64,000 bases of DNA from Sphaerolaimus hirsutus (taxonomy: Eukaryota > Nematoda > Chromadorea > Monhysterida > Sphaerolaimidae): the NCBI GenBank assembly GCA_964036195.1, contig OZ038457.1:3075180-3139179 (forward strand), in the 5' to 3' direction. A model generated the notes under the pieces. It did no database searches. It saw nothing but the letters and a program-made list of their open reading frames with translations, and was not told the origin of the DNA. Of this stretch, positions 13,001 to 22,894 are shown piece by piece; the first letter of the stretch is position 1, and each line of letters opens with the position of its first letter. Both the position numbers and the translations under genes were made by a program.

Positions 13001-15993
13001 TCGCAAAGGGACAAGTCCAAAAATTCTTTCCTGAAAACAGCATTTGAAGATAAGGCTCAATTTGCAAGTGATTTCTGCGCAATGGGAAGCGAAGTATTAA
13101 TGGAAAATTGTTTTAAAAAAATTGCGCGGGATGCGATTGTTGTGCTTGTGCGAAATTTGCCCCCGAAATCCGTTGAATTTATGACAAAAACCTCTGTTTT
13201 GCGTTTCAGAGGATAAACAAGATCGATGACAAAAAAAAGCTGGCACCCAAAATGACCACTGAGGAGGAGTCCAAATTGATGGTTAGGTTTTTTTGAAGTT
13301 TCTTCTTTTAAGATTATGGGAATGTTGTAAGTGGAACGAAGTGTTGAGCGTACCGCTTGCTTCACGACTACGGTTCAAACGGGACCAGATATTGGGACCG
13401 GGACCAGAAATTTTCCCATGTCGGGACCGGGACTGGCTTTTTTCAAATGTCGGGACCGGGACCGCTCCAGTCCCAACTTGTCGCCGAACCATGTACCGGG
13501 ACTGCGGTCTTGTATGCACCCCACCAGGGCCGTATCCAGGGGGGGGGCGGGGGGGGCTGCAGCCCCCCCCCCCTCCCGGGGTGAGACCTAAAAAGTCCCG
13601 AAAAATGCAATTTTTCCTATACATTTTTCGATGTTTCTTAAAAATTTTGCGCGCAAGCGCGCAATTCCTCCCCCATTGTACATTGTATTTTTAGCAGATC
13701 GGTCCCCGTAAACAAATATCCTTGAAAATGAACAGATTTTTGTGACTTTTGCTGCGTATGAATGCATATTTACATCTATATAAAGCGGTTCCTGGCGCTG
13801 GCGCCAACGCCAATAGCGCCGTGGTATGGCGCTAGCGCCAAAACACCTTTCCGTCCCTATATAGGGAAAAAATTTAGGGGGGGGCTGAGCCCCCCCCCTC
13901 GCCGGCCCCCGTAAACAAGCAGCCCCCCCCGCTCAAAAATCCTGGATACGTCCCTGCACCCCACTCACCTTGAAACCTATTTTTGATCTAAACCTCCACT
14001 TTCAGTTCAACCCAGTAAAAAATCATGATTTAAATTGAACATTCAATTTAAGAGATCCAATTTTTTCAAAATCAATCGCCTCGAATTTTTTTTCTAGCGC
14101 GAGTTCTACGAGAAACACAGCGGCGACATCGACAAGTTGACCGGGCTGCAGACTATGGACGACACCTGCAAGCTGCTCCTGGAGAAACCCGGTGCCACTC
14201 CCACACCCTGTAAAGTGCCATGTCAAATGTGTCTAGTGTCAAATGTGTCAAATCAAGTGTCTAAAGTCATGGAAAAAGCCCTGGAAAATGGCAAACGCGT
14301 TTGCCATTTTCCAGGACATTTTACATAACTTTAGACACTTTGCTTGACATTTTACATATTACAGGGCACTTTACATGTTCTGGAAGTGCCCCCAGAGCTG
14401 TGCAACGAATGGACGGCTAATTACATGACCATTGACGCGTTGAACGCCGGTATAGAACAAGATGAACGAAAGTTGGCTATGATCGCCAGACAAACGGTCA
14501 CGATGCAATATCTCTTGGAATTAGCTAAACAATTGAAGGCGAAACCCGATACTCCGTCGCTGATTGAGGGATTTTTTAGAAAGTTTGTTGTTTTTCTTTT
14601 GAGGAATTTTTGGATAGATCAATGTTTATCTTTGAATCTAATATATGATTTATATATGCCGTGTTTCTTCATTATACCCCTCGAACGGCGGTGTATTATT
14701 TCGCCATCAAATTTTGAGGGGGATAATTCGAGGGGGGTTTATTATTTCGCCAGATATTTTAATTAAGGATCATAGTACAGAATGGGATTTTACATACCCA
14801 AAACTGGTAATAAACATGAAATAGTAAACGGTAATAAACGTTACCAAACAGGATATACTTTTAAAAAATTACCAATGTCAATGCTATCAACAAACCAGTC
14901 TATGTGTAGCTGCTATAAAATTTGGCAGCAATTAATTAATCATGTACATTGCATACACGATGTACATTATTCCAAACGGTGAGATTTCGAGGGGGTATTT
15001 TTCCTCCGCTCGCTCAGACCTGAGGTTATTTCGAGGGGGTTAATTCAATGAGGTATTTCTAACAAAGAGGGTAATTTCTTCCACCCGCAACCCCCCACGC
15101 AGAATCAAAGCGGCCGAGCAATCCTACATGAAAATGTTCGAAGACGAAGTTCAGGGACTCGTCGATCGGGTGCACGTGCGCGCCGCTCAAAAGAGAGAGG
15201 AGGCCCTGGCTGAACAGGAGCAACTCGACAAACAGGAGAGAATCAAAGAGAGTCCTGGGGGGTTGGACCCTGTCGAGGTGTTTGAGAGCTTGCCCAAGGT
15301 TTGTAGATTTTTGTTTTTGGGGCGGGGATTGTGCTTTACTTCCAGTTAACATTTTAGGCATTTCGTTATGTATACTCGGTGAACCTAATACTGTGCACTC
15401 GCACTGATTTATGTCTCACGTTGGAAGTGTGCCAATGATAACTAAAGCATACGATCTTTGTAAAAAGATGACAAATTTCGTTGTTGTGAATACAAACCCA
15501 TAAGATTATAACTGCTACGGATTTTTCAATTTTTTTATGAAAATTGTTCGAGTTAAATGACTTTGGCAGGGTTCCAAAGTGAACCACGGGTGCAGGGTGT
15601 AAGGTCACTGGAGTATAATTGACATTTTTCAATCGTCTTGCCCTGTTGAAATCGGGTCTCGGGATAGACACCGCTGAATTTCGAAAATTATCGTGATCGA
15701 GATCCCGCTTGAAACTTCCTAGCCAGTGATAGTCCACTAACAAATCAGCCGTTACTTATCACTTATCGTTTCTCTTGTTGACTGGTCATCTAACCCCCCC
15801 CCCCCCCCCGCAGTCGATGCAAACGGCTTTCGAGTCGCAAGACATGACCGCGCTGCAGAACTGCGCCGCGCAAATGCCGCCCGAAGAGTTCCAGCGGCAC
15901 TTGCAGCGCTGCATCGACTCGGGCTTGTGGGTGCCCGACGCGAACAAGCCCGACAAGGGCGAGTCGACGTCGGGCGACGGGCAGGACAAGTGA
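10068..15993 (+). CDS. CDC37: Hsp90 co-chaperone Cdc37
   Basis: Recruits protein kinases to Hsp90 in the cytosol (family role). Eight exons are modelled: 10068-10177, 12244-12382, 12783-12908, 13210-13281, 14098-14191, 14396-14582, 15103-15298, 15814-15993; total 1104 nt, 367 aa, all phases consistent. The start is fixed by the family N-terminus [19 protein letters not shown], with the conserved CK2-site serine at residue 14 (ISDDED) and then [10 protein letters not shown]. Next come the charged coiled coil (exons 2-3), the Hsp90-binding middle region (LLELAKQLK) and the C-terminus [12 protein letters not shown]...CIDSGLWVP. The length is close to the usual 370-380 aa. Exon 8 follows a long C homopolymer used as polypyrimidine tract. 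Intron 5 (14192-14395) is itself an inverted-repeat element. I see no likely polyadenylation signal close to the stop. Confidence 0.96.
10266..11976. mobile_element. 1.7-kb AT-rich inverted-repeat element with GTTGAC-rich ends
   Basis: The left end (TGGCGCTCCACACGGTGGTTGACGCTA) and right end (...TAGCGTGTGCAGCGCC) are imperfect inverted repeats rich in GTTGAC/GTCAAC. The centre (10600-11900) is AT-rich with many GTTGACA/TGTCAAC repeats and no credible coding frame. It occupies most of CDC37 intron 1. The exact ends are uncertain. Confidence 0.5.
13525..13956. mobile_element. hAT-like MITE (CAGGGCCGTATCCAGG family)
   Basis: CAGGGCCGTATCCAGG...CCTGGATACGTCCCTG with the exact TSD CACCCCAC at 13517-13524 and 13957-13964. 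Contains G/C runs, the GCGCGCAAGCGCGC core (13648) and GGCGCTGGCGCC palindromes. It lies in CDC37 intron 4, immediately after a partial copy (about 13370-13512) of the element intact at 35523-35705. Confidence 0.88.
14192..14395 (+). mobile_element. Introner-like element forming all of CDC37 intron 5
   Basis: The 204-bp intron begins GTGCCACTCCCACACCCTGT and ends ACATGTTCTGGAAGTGCCCCCAG. The two ends are inverted repeats (shared TGTAAAGTGCC), with an internal perfect hairpin around AAATGGCAAACGCGTTTGCC (about 14286-14305). The element's first GT is the donor and its terminal CAG the acceptor. Splicing restores the CDC37 frame (LLLEKP|ELCNEW). Confidence 0.7.
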
Positions 15994-16022
15994 AGTGTGA
16001 AGTGGTGTAATTGGGTTATTGG

Positions 16023-16126
16023 CAGAGTTGTGCAAATACTGGTATTTTTGGAAAACGTAAACGTAAGTATAAATACCCGAATAACCGGGTATTTCGGGTA
16101 AACGTAAATACGTTTTTCCAACTCTG
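16023..16126. mobile_element. Short hAT-like MITE (CAGAGTTG...CAACTCTG)
   Basis: Inverted ends CAGAGTTG/CAACTCTG enclose ACGTAAACGTAA and AATACCCG repeats. Flanks GTTATTGG and GTAATTGG are an 8-bp TSD with one mismatch. It starts 30 bp after the CDC37 stop, so it is likely within its 3' UTR. The larger related copy is at 48173-48653. Confidence 0.65.
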
Positions 16127-16248
16127 GTAATTGGTGTTCGGGTTGGAACGATGTGTTCCATTTATTCATTGTTGATAACTTTTCTTATCAAATGTGGATG
16201 TATTTACAAAATTCCAAGCGAGAAATATATATCGATCTACCGATTCAC

Positions 16249-16417
16249 ATTGGTCTCACACACGCTAGTTGACATCGACACCAAATGTCAACTGGTTCAC
16301 AGCCCAATTCAAAGGTTGTTTTTGAACGCCGTTAGTCGGATCGTCAGCAAGCTTTGTATTGGGATGAGAACCAGTTGACATTTGGTGTCGATGTCAACTA
16401 GCGTGTGTGGGGCCAAT
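16249..16417. repeat. AGTTGACA-arm inverted-repeat element
   Basis: Arms read CTAGTTGACATCGACACC then AAATGTCAACTGGTTC, and their complement. Near-identical elements occur at 19131-19295 and 36142-36299. It lies between CDC37 and Maf; the rest of 16130-17960 holds nothing I recognise apart from a weak GTGCC-type palindrome near 16917-17102. Confidence 0.75.
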
Positions 16418-17964
16418 CAAATATTGGATGCTTTTCAGCTAAACTATCGGTCAGCTACATAGTAGTATCGTTCCAACCCCGAAACGTTTCGATGTGGGTA
16501 AATCTGGTCACGGAATGTCGTGTCTTCGTGGGCGTGTATTTTGTCTGCAGTGTTCTCAGTTTGACTGGATTCCCTTTTTGCAGCCGTGTATTGTGACAAT
16601 AGTTTATGACGACAAATTTCGGAAACTAATTTCTGTTTTACGAGTTTCAATTTACAGAGACAATTGTGTGCGATCTACATCCACAGCACCTGATTCCAGT
16701 ACACTGAACTGTGTTCAACGTGTATTTATCAGTTTCCGAAATTTCTGCCATAAGCTATTATTGTGCGTGGGACATTCCCAGTTTGATTGCAGCCACTGGA
16801 AGTTTTTTACGGTGATTTTATTGCGACTGTGGATCCATACAGCATACAATATATGCAAAATCTTCGCCAAGCAAAAAATTTGTGTCCTTTAATTTTTTCC
16901 GAGTTTTTGCACAGCAAGGTGCCAGCCAGTGACTGGCCGCGCACCCTGTAAAAGTGCATAATGAATAAAATCGAGAAAAAATGCCGTTGCCCGCTAGAAT
17001 TGTATTTTCCATTTTATCCAACATTTTACATGACGTTAAACAAATTTTGTCCGTTTGAATTTACTTGACAGTATACAGGATGCGGCACTGTACCCTGGTG
17101 CCCTCTGGAGTTGGGAAATCCTGACGTTTTTTTCTCGCCGCACGGTTATGATTTTGCAAATTTTGTATATCAAACGCAAACGTACGATCCCCAATTTTCC
17201 CGTTTTCAATTTTTCTCGATTGAAACTCCAAAAAAAAGAATTGCCGAATTCTGTGAACTTCGGCGCGCAAGCGTGTGTATTTTTTTTGTGTTAAATTTGA
17301 TGCGGTTGCTATGTGTAGTACATTACGAGTAAGTATTGTATTGAATGTTCGAGCGTTTTGGTACTGAATGTCGATATGAAACGTTCTGATGTCCACACAT
17401 ACTTGTTTACTGCCGAAATTTATGAAACTGTTGAATTTGTTAAAAACACTTTTGAAATTTGAATATTTATCAGAATGAATCAATACCTTCATTGTCGATC
17501 ATTTCGACATACCACTCATTTGGTAAACTCGTGTTCAGAACTGATATATCAGTTTCCGAAATTTTGCCGAAATGACCGTATTCAATTTTCAATAATTGTG
17601 ACCGGAGATGGGCGGAGTTATGATTTCAATGATAAATCGTATAAATCGTGTCGGATATTGAGTATTTTCTTTGTCAGTGCGGCTATCGTAAATTTAAAAA
17701 ACTAAGTCCGAAATAATATCACGACAACTGAGTGTTGTCCATTTCCCAGTGTGGAGATTTCCCGTTGTTTTTTGCATGGCGTCATGAATTTACTCATTTA
17801 CTGGTTATGAAAATTGTATTTATTTATGTACAATTTGTTGTAAATATTTATCTTATAATTATTTATTTGCATGATAAGTTGTAAAAAAAACATTTAACGC
17901 TGGTAAGCAAGTGTCGAGCAAAAAAATATGAACGTTGTGTGGATCACATCATGTTGCATCAAAT

Positions 17965-18451
17965 CAGGGGTCTCCTAGGGGGGGGGGGGGCTGGGGGGGG
18001 CTGCCCCCCCCCCCCCAAATCGGCCAGCTATCTATCTATCCCGAGGCAAAAATTTTGGCTACTACCCCCAAAGACCCCCCCCCCCAAATCGCTCAGCTAT
18101 CTATCTATCTTGAGTGGTTTTTGAGAAATTTTGCCCCAATTTTCGCTCAAAATCACTAATTTTCGCACCTTTTTATAGTTTTTCACGTTCAAATTCGTGC
18201 TCTCCGGCTATATGCGTGGTTTTATGTCTGTTTTTAGCCATTTTAAACCTACTTTTAGCCACTTTTAACCGATTACTAGCGATTTTTTCCCCTTTCGGCC
18301 TTATATGCACTGAAAAAGCCTATATATTTTGCCCCCGCGAGCCCCCCCCCCCAGCCCCCCCCCAGAAAAATTTTCCAGCTATCTATCCCTCCGGAGGAGC
18401 GATTTGCTATCTATCCAGCCCCCACGAGGGCCAAAATCTTGGAGACCCCTG
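17965..18451. mobile_element. hAT-like MITE (CAGGGGTCTCC family)
   Basis: CAGGGGTCTCC...GGAGACCCCTG with the exact TSD CATCAAAT at 17957-17964 and 18452-18459. The interior has poly-G/poly-C blocks, GCTATCTATCTATC and TTTTAGCCATTTTAAACC phrases. A second copy is at 24172-24658. Confidence 0.88.
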
Positions 18452-18493
18452 CATCAAATTCATTTGACGAGAAAATCATCATACCTACATATT

Positions 18494-18499
18494 TTTATT
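18494..18499 (-). promoter_or_regulatory. Candidate polyadenylation signal for Maf
   Basis: TTTATT on the plus strand reads AATAAA on the minus strand, about 145 nt past the Maf stop codon. Weak evidence on its own. Confidence 0.3.
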
Positions 18500-18644
18500 G
18501 AGCATAACTGGAGTTATTCTCCGTTGATCAACTTTGAGCGCATTTGAATTTTCCAGGCGGAGTCGTTTTTATCTCTGGCAACGTTCTAGAAAACTCGAAT
18601 GCGTTTTCGAAATTTCTGTTGAAAAAACACACATTTTTGTCAAC

Positions 18645-21600
18645 TCATTGTGCCCACGGCGCGAAGCCAATAGCCTGTTGCCCAGCCAAAGTTTCGTGAA
18701 AGTAGGGCTCGTTCTTGAGCGAGTCGTCGGCGCCGTTGTTGCACAGGTCGCACGAGCTGCTCGACTGCCGCCTCTCGCAGTCTGACTGCAGTTGCGACAA
18801 TTTGTGCTGGTGTTTGTGTGGCTGAATGCTTTGCATACACGCGTGTTCACCGGCAGCACGTTGGAGTGAGAAAGTCGAGTTGAAAAACACCATAGATCAG
18901 CCTACAACAACTGTTTGCGTGAGTTGACGTTGGCACATTGCCAACGTCAACTGCATGCAGTTTCAGTCTGTCCGAACGCACGTGTCGTTGCAGCTGCTGC
19001 ACTTGCGCCCTCGCTTCCGCCAGCATCGCGCCGAGTTGCCGATTTTGGATTTGCAGTTCTTGGTTGCGCGCGCATAGTTCGCTTTTTTCTTTCTCTAGTT
19101 GAGCCTGGGTGGGTTATACATGTCGGTGAGGGGCCCACGCACACTAGTTGACATCGACAACAAATGTCAACTGGTTCCGATCCCATTTCAAAGCTTGCAC
19201 TTGAGCGCCGTTCGTTGGCTCGTCGGCAAGCTTTGAATTTGGATGGGAACCAGTTGACATTTGGTGTCGATGTCAACTAGTGTGTGTGTGGGCCCATTCT
19301 TATGTTTTTATATGATTGCGTACGTAACAAACAACGAATAGGTACTGGGAGTTGGAAAAAATCGGCGAGCTCATAGACACCTCGAAATAACCCCACCCTC
19401 TCGAATTACCCCCCTCAAAGTTTGCACTCAAATTTGTGACAATAAACCCCCTGGGGTATCTCGAGGAAATACTGTAGTGAAATCGAAGCTTCACCTGTAC
19501 GTTGTACCGTTTCATGCGACAATTGTGAGCGTAGTTTCTGTTTTTGAGTGTGCGCCGCCGCCGCTTGATGCAATTCGCCGTTGGGCGGTCCATTTTCTGT
19601 AATTAATGAGTCATTCATTAGCTATTCGTAATTTTACGGTGGTGAATATTTATGTTGCGACTTAAATGGTGCTACGTACACTAGTTGACAGCCGAAACTG
19701 ACAAATGTGTTTTAAACACATTGAGTTTACCGGAATGAATAATCTTTTGACACTGGCAGCAGTAGGTAGTTGGTCTCCTCGTTCGGGTAAATTACAATGC
19801 TTATTTTTTTTTGACAATTTCTGGTGGCAGTCCCAAGCCCTGTAAAGTGTAAAGTAAAGTGTCAAATGGAAAGTCAAATGCAAAGTAAACTGTCAATTGT
19901 AATGCAAAGTTCAGTAATAAAATCTTTTCTTTTTTTGTTTACATTGACACTTTACTTTGCACTTGACTTTACATTTGACACTTTACACTTTACAGGGCTT
20001 GGGACTGCCCCTGTCAACCGCTTTGCGTAGCACCAATGACAATGTGCCTACCAAATAACATTTTACTACTGAAATTTCGAGAACTCATTATTCAGCTTTG
20101 AGCGCATTTGAGTTTACTGGGATGAGTCATTTCTAATCTCCGTCAACTGTTGTTAAGTACTATATTAAAATATTTTCGAAATTTCTGTACTATACTATAT
20201 GTAGAGGGCCAATACCTCGAGTAAGACCCCCTGTGTCAAAAGTAATTTGGTGCACTACTTTTTCTTGCGGGGTTTTTGAAACTTTTGTTTGCACTGTCGC
20301 CCACCTTCGGTGCCACCGTGTGGCTGGCACGCAATCGAAAGGTCACGTTTTTTGCAGCTGTTTTTTTAAATTTTTTAATGATAATTAATAAGCGCAGACA
20401 CTGATAAGGTTTTTTTCACTTTTCGTCGTATTCACGCTATCGGGTCGCGGTCGGTAGAGATGGAAAAGTGTTCCTCAAATGTCGTGCCTTGGTGCTACTT
20501 TTTTTGGCGTAATGGCGCCACATGCGGAGCTACCGGACTTATGGCGTTTCAGTAATTAGTGGTGATGGAAAAGTAGATTGCACCACGGCACCGACACTTT
20601 GGCGTAAAAAGTAATGCCACTGGCGCCAGGTCCATGGCACTTTTGTAACCTTAAGCACCGAGCGCCGATGTCTCCAAGCGCCATGGCGCTTTTCTTGGGC
20701 ATGGCGTCAAACGCCAATAGCGCCACAGCAAAAAAGCGTCAAGCGCCAACAGCGCCATGGTGCTTTTACATCACTAGTCACTTATTTAAAAAACACTCGT
20801 CACCCGATATTCGCAATATAACAGCTCCATTTCTAAACAACACTAATGACGGAATGGCGCCATTTGAGTGCGCCGCGCCATGGCGCCATTTTTCACTGGC
20901 GCCTTGCCACCACTAAACAAGACTTACCTTGAGCGCCAGTTTGAGGTCCTTCATGGGCATGCGCAAAAGTTGCTCATCTGAGAGCATTCGCTGCACTGAA
21001 CTGCCGCCCGGCTGCCACACTTCTGGCCGGATTTGATGTTGTTGTGGATGTTGATGGTGTTGTTGCTGAATGTGGAAAGGTTTGGTGTGGCATTTGAAAG
21101 ACATTTTAGTGGGATTTTTGGGGAATATTAATAGGATTTATGTATTTATTTGGGTCGAGGGACCATAAACGTTGTGTCTCAAATTTCAACCTTTCAAAGT
21201 CCAGTGAAATGTTCACACGGCATCTTATTCTAGATATTTACATGACACTGACACTTAACTGTACAAACTACAAAAAAATTTAACAAACATGGTAAATTGA
21301 AAGAAAAACATACCTAATTAGGTAACATCGAAAATAACGTGTAAATTCTTCACAAACCTGTGGCACATAGACATTCCTTTGCCCCGTTTCTGGCTGCCAA
21401 CATGTTTCTGGATGGGTCTGAGCCTGGGCCCAATTCCACAAGTGGACAAGTGACAAGCGGAGTGGTGTGAAGATGAAAAAGTCAAAGGACTTTAACTGTG
21501 AAGTTTAATAAATAAAACAGTCCAACGAAACGCGCATGAGGCATATTTGGGACTTATCACTGACATTTGTCTTGGCACTGTTCTTGACATTTGTCAACTT

Positions 21601-21779
21601 GTGGAATTGGCACCTGGTGCAAATGTTGCTGCCTCTGGAGTAGATGCGTGCCCACCTACATGTAATATTTAGATATTAAAGAAATAGGTAGATAAGAATA
21701 TTTCAATCGCCAAATTATCGTGATTAAAATCTGAAAGTTACCTGCACATCCAAATATTCCACTTTACAGGAAGCCTTCA
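18645..21779 (-). CDS. Maf-family bZIP transcription factor
   Basis: Seven exons on the minus strand, all in phase 0: 21741-21779, 21614-21655, 21358-21423, 20928-21065, 19495-19596, 18982-19104, 18645-18821; 228 aa. Residues 1-76 are Gln/His/Pro-rich. The extended homology region follows (LSDEQLLRMPMKDLKLALK, 77-95). The basic region RRRTLKNRNYAHNCRMKR (108-125) carries the Tyr and Cys that set Maf apart from other bZIPs. The zipper shows leucines every seven residues (132, 139, 146, 153, 167; alanine at 160). A Cys/Ser-rich tail ends the protein. Maf proteins bind MARE sites as homodimers or with CNC partners. The linker between homology and basic regions (KMDRPTANCIK) is atypical. The tail and Q-rich N-terminus exceed small Mafs, yet no acidic activation domain is visible, so I leave the subfamily open. 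The first three exons are less certain than the bZIP exons; an alternative start would be 21104. Confidence 0.88.
19131..19295. repeat. AGTTGACA-arm inverted-repeat element
   Basis: GGGCCCACGCACACTAGTTG ... CAACTAGTGTGTGTGTGGGCCC, about 165 bp, with the same arms as 16249 and 36142. It lies in a Maf intron, 27 bp from the zipper exon acceptor. Confidence 0.75.
19828..20012. mobile_element. GTGGCAGTCCCAAGCCC-family palindromic element
   Basis: GTGGCAGTCCCAAGCCCTGT... and ...ACAGGGCTTGGGACTGCCC are inverted ends. The flanks are CTG on both sides, suggesting a 3-bp target duplication. The interior is an AAAGTGTCAAATG-type run. It lies within a Maf intron and does not use its own ends as splice sites here. 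Related copies: 22570, 25914 and 47197. Confidence 0.65.
20456..20910. repeat. GGCGCCATGGCGC palindrome-rich tract
   Basis: Repeated short palindromes (GGCGCCA, CATGGCGC, TGGCGCC) in several hundred bases of the large Maf intron. GTGATGGAAAAG near 20570 and CTTTTACATCACTAG near 20770 resemble the ends of the element at 40654-40826. Confidence 0.45.
21424..21613 (-). mobile_element. Introner-like element forming all of Maf intron 2
   Basis: On the minus strand the 190-bp intron runs GTGCCAATTCCACAAGTTGA ... CTTGTGGAATTGGGCCCAG. The ends are inverted repeats (CCAATTCCACAAG). The exon before it ends ...CAG and the element ends ...CAG, consistent with a 3-bp CAG target duplication that supplies the acceptor. 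Flanking exons splice in phase 0. Confidence 0.68.
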
Positions 21780-22569
21780 TTTAGCGCGGAGAAACCGGAA
21801 ACGAATTTCAGTCAACTCGGAACGTGTTTCGGGCAACTCAATTCACCAACTTTATATCTGAAATTTTATGTAACGAAACGAATGTTGATATCGTATTGGG
21901 GCGGTGTCAATAAATAGGTAAAAGTACATTCAGATAAAAATTCAGTGAAATTTAGATAAAAAGAAAGGGCAGGGCTAATTGAATTTCGTGCCTGGATATT
22001 GTTGTGTTTCTCAGAGTGGAGTTCATATCTTCACCCAGAGCCAAATGTCAACCCGGCGCCCTTTTATTTATAACCGCGCCTCTGTTTTGCGTCGCTTATC
22101 ATTTCGCAGCTGGGTCTGGAAGCACGTAAAAAAATTCTGTCTCCAATTTTTTGTTAGTGCCTGCGCAAGCTAACCCTGTGAACTGGTACTTTCTGAAATT
22201 TTTAGAAGTGTTGTTTGTGACATTTTATCATTCATGGGCAGTCCCAGATTCTGTAAAGTGTTAAGTGAAGTGTCAAATGTCATGTAAGATGTAAATTTGC
22301 TTTCGCAACTCTGGCTTGCAGTTGTAGTGTCCTGAACTTTTTTCTCCTTTGAACGTCACAATTTCTGCATTTTGTGTCTGACCATTGATGGGTTTGTTGC
22401 TTCTACAGCCCTGCACGCACCAGTTGACAATGACATCGGATGTCAACTGGGCCGACTGGTTTCCATTCAGATTTTAGTTGACGGGTAGTCGAACGATGTT
22501 CTCATGCACGGACATAGCAATGTTAATAAAACTTTTTCCACATTGCTGCATGATGTATCCCAGTTGACA

Positions 22570-22742
22570 CTCGGGTGGCAGTCTCAAGTCCTGTAAAGTG
22601 AAAGTGAAGTGTCAAATGTCATGCAAAATCCCAATTGTCATAACAAATGTTAATGTATTGTACTGTCAGTTGTCATGCTTTCATTGACATTTTACATGAC
22701 ATTTTACACTTTACTTTTCACATTATGAGTCTTGGGACTGCC
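22570..22742. mobile_element. GTGGCAGTC-family palindromic element upstream of RTEL1
   Basis: GTGGCAGTCTCAAGTCCTGT and its complement ...TGAGTCTTGGGACTGCCAC form inverted ends with AAAGTG/CACTTT arms. It lies in the 1.1-kb interval between the divergent Maf and RTEL1 starts. A related half-copy begins at about 22238. Confidence 0.65.
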
Positions 22743-22894
22743 ACCGAGTGCACAGAACCTATTTACCTGGCACTCCCGCCCCGCTCAGCGGCTCATTGTT
22801 CTCTATTCCGTATACCTTGACGATTTTCCAGCTGCATGCGTATAGAATCACGTTTTTAAACTTTCAAATTTAACAAAAAATAAAAGGCCGTGCG

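Noticed and set aside
20913..21104. ATG at 21104 as the Maf start codon
   Set aside because: It would work, but a phase-compatible series of three upstream exons with good splice sites and a Q/P-rich product makes 21779 more likely. Kept as the alternative.
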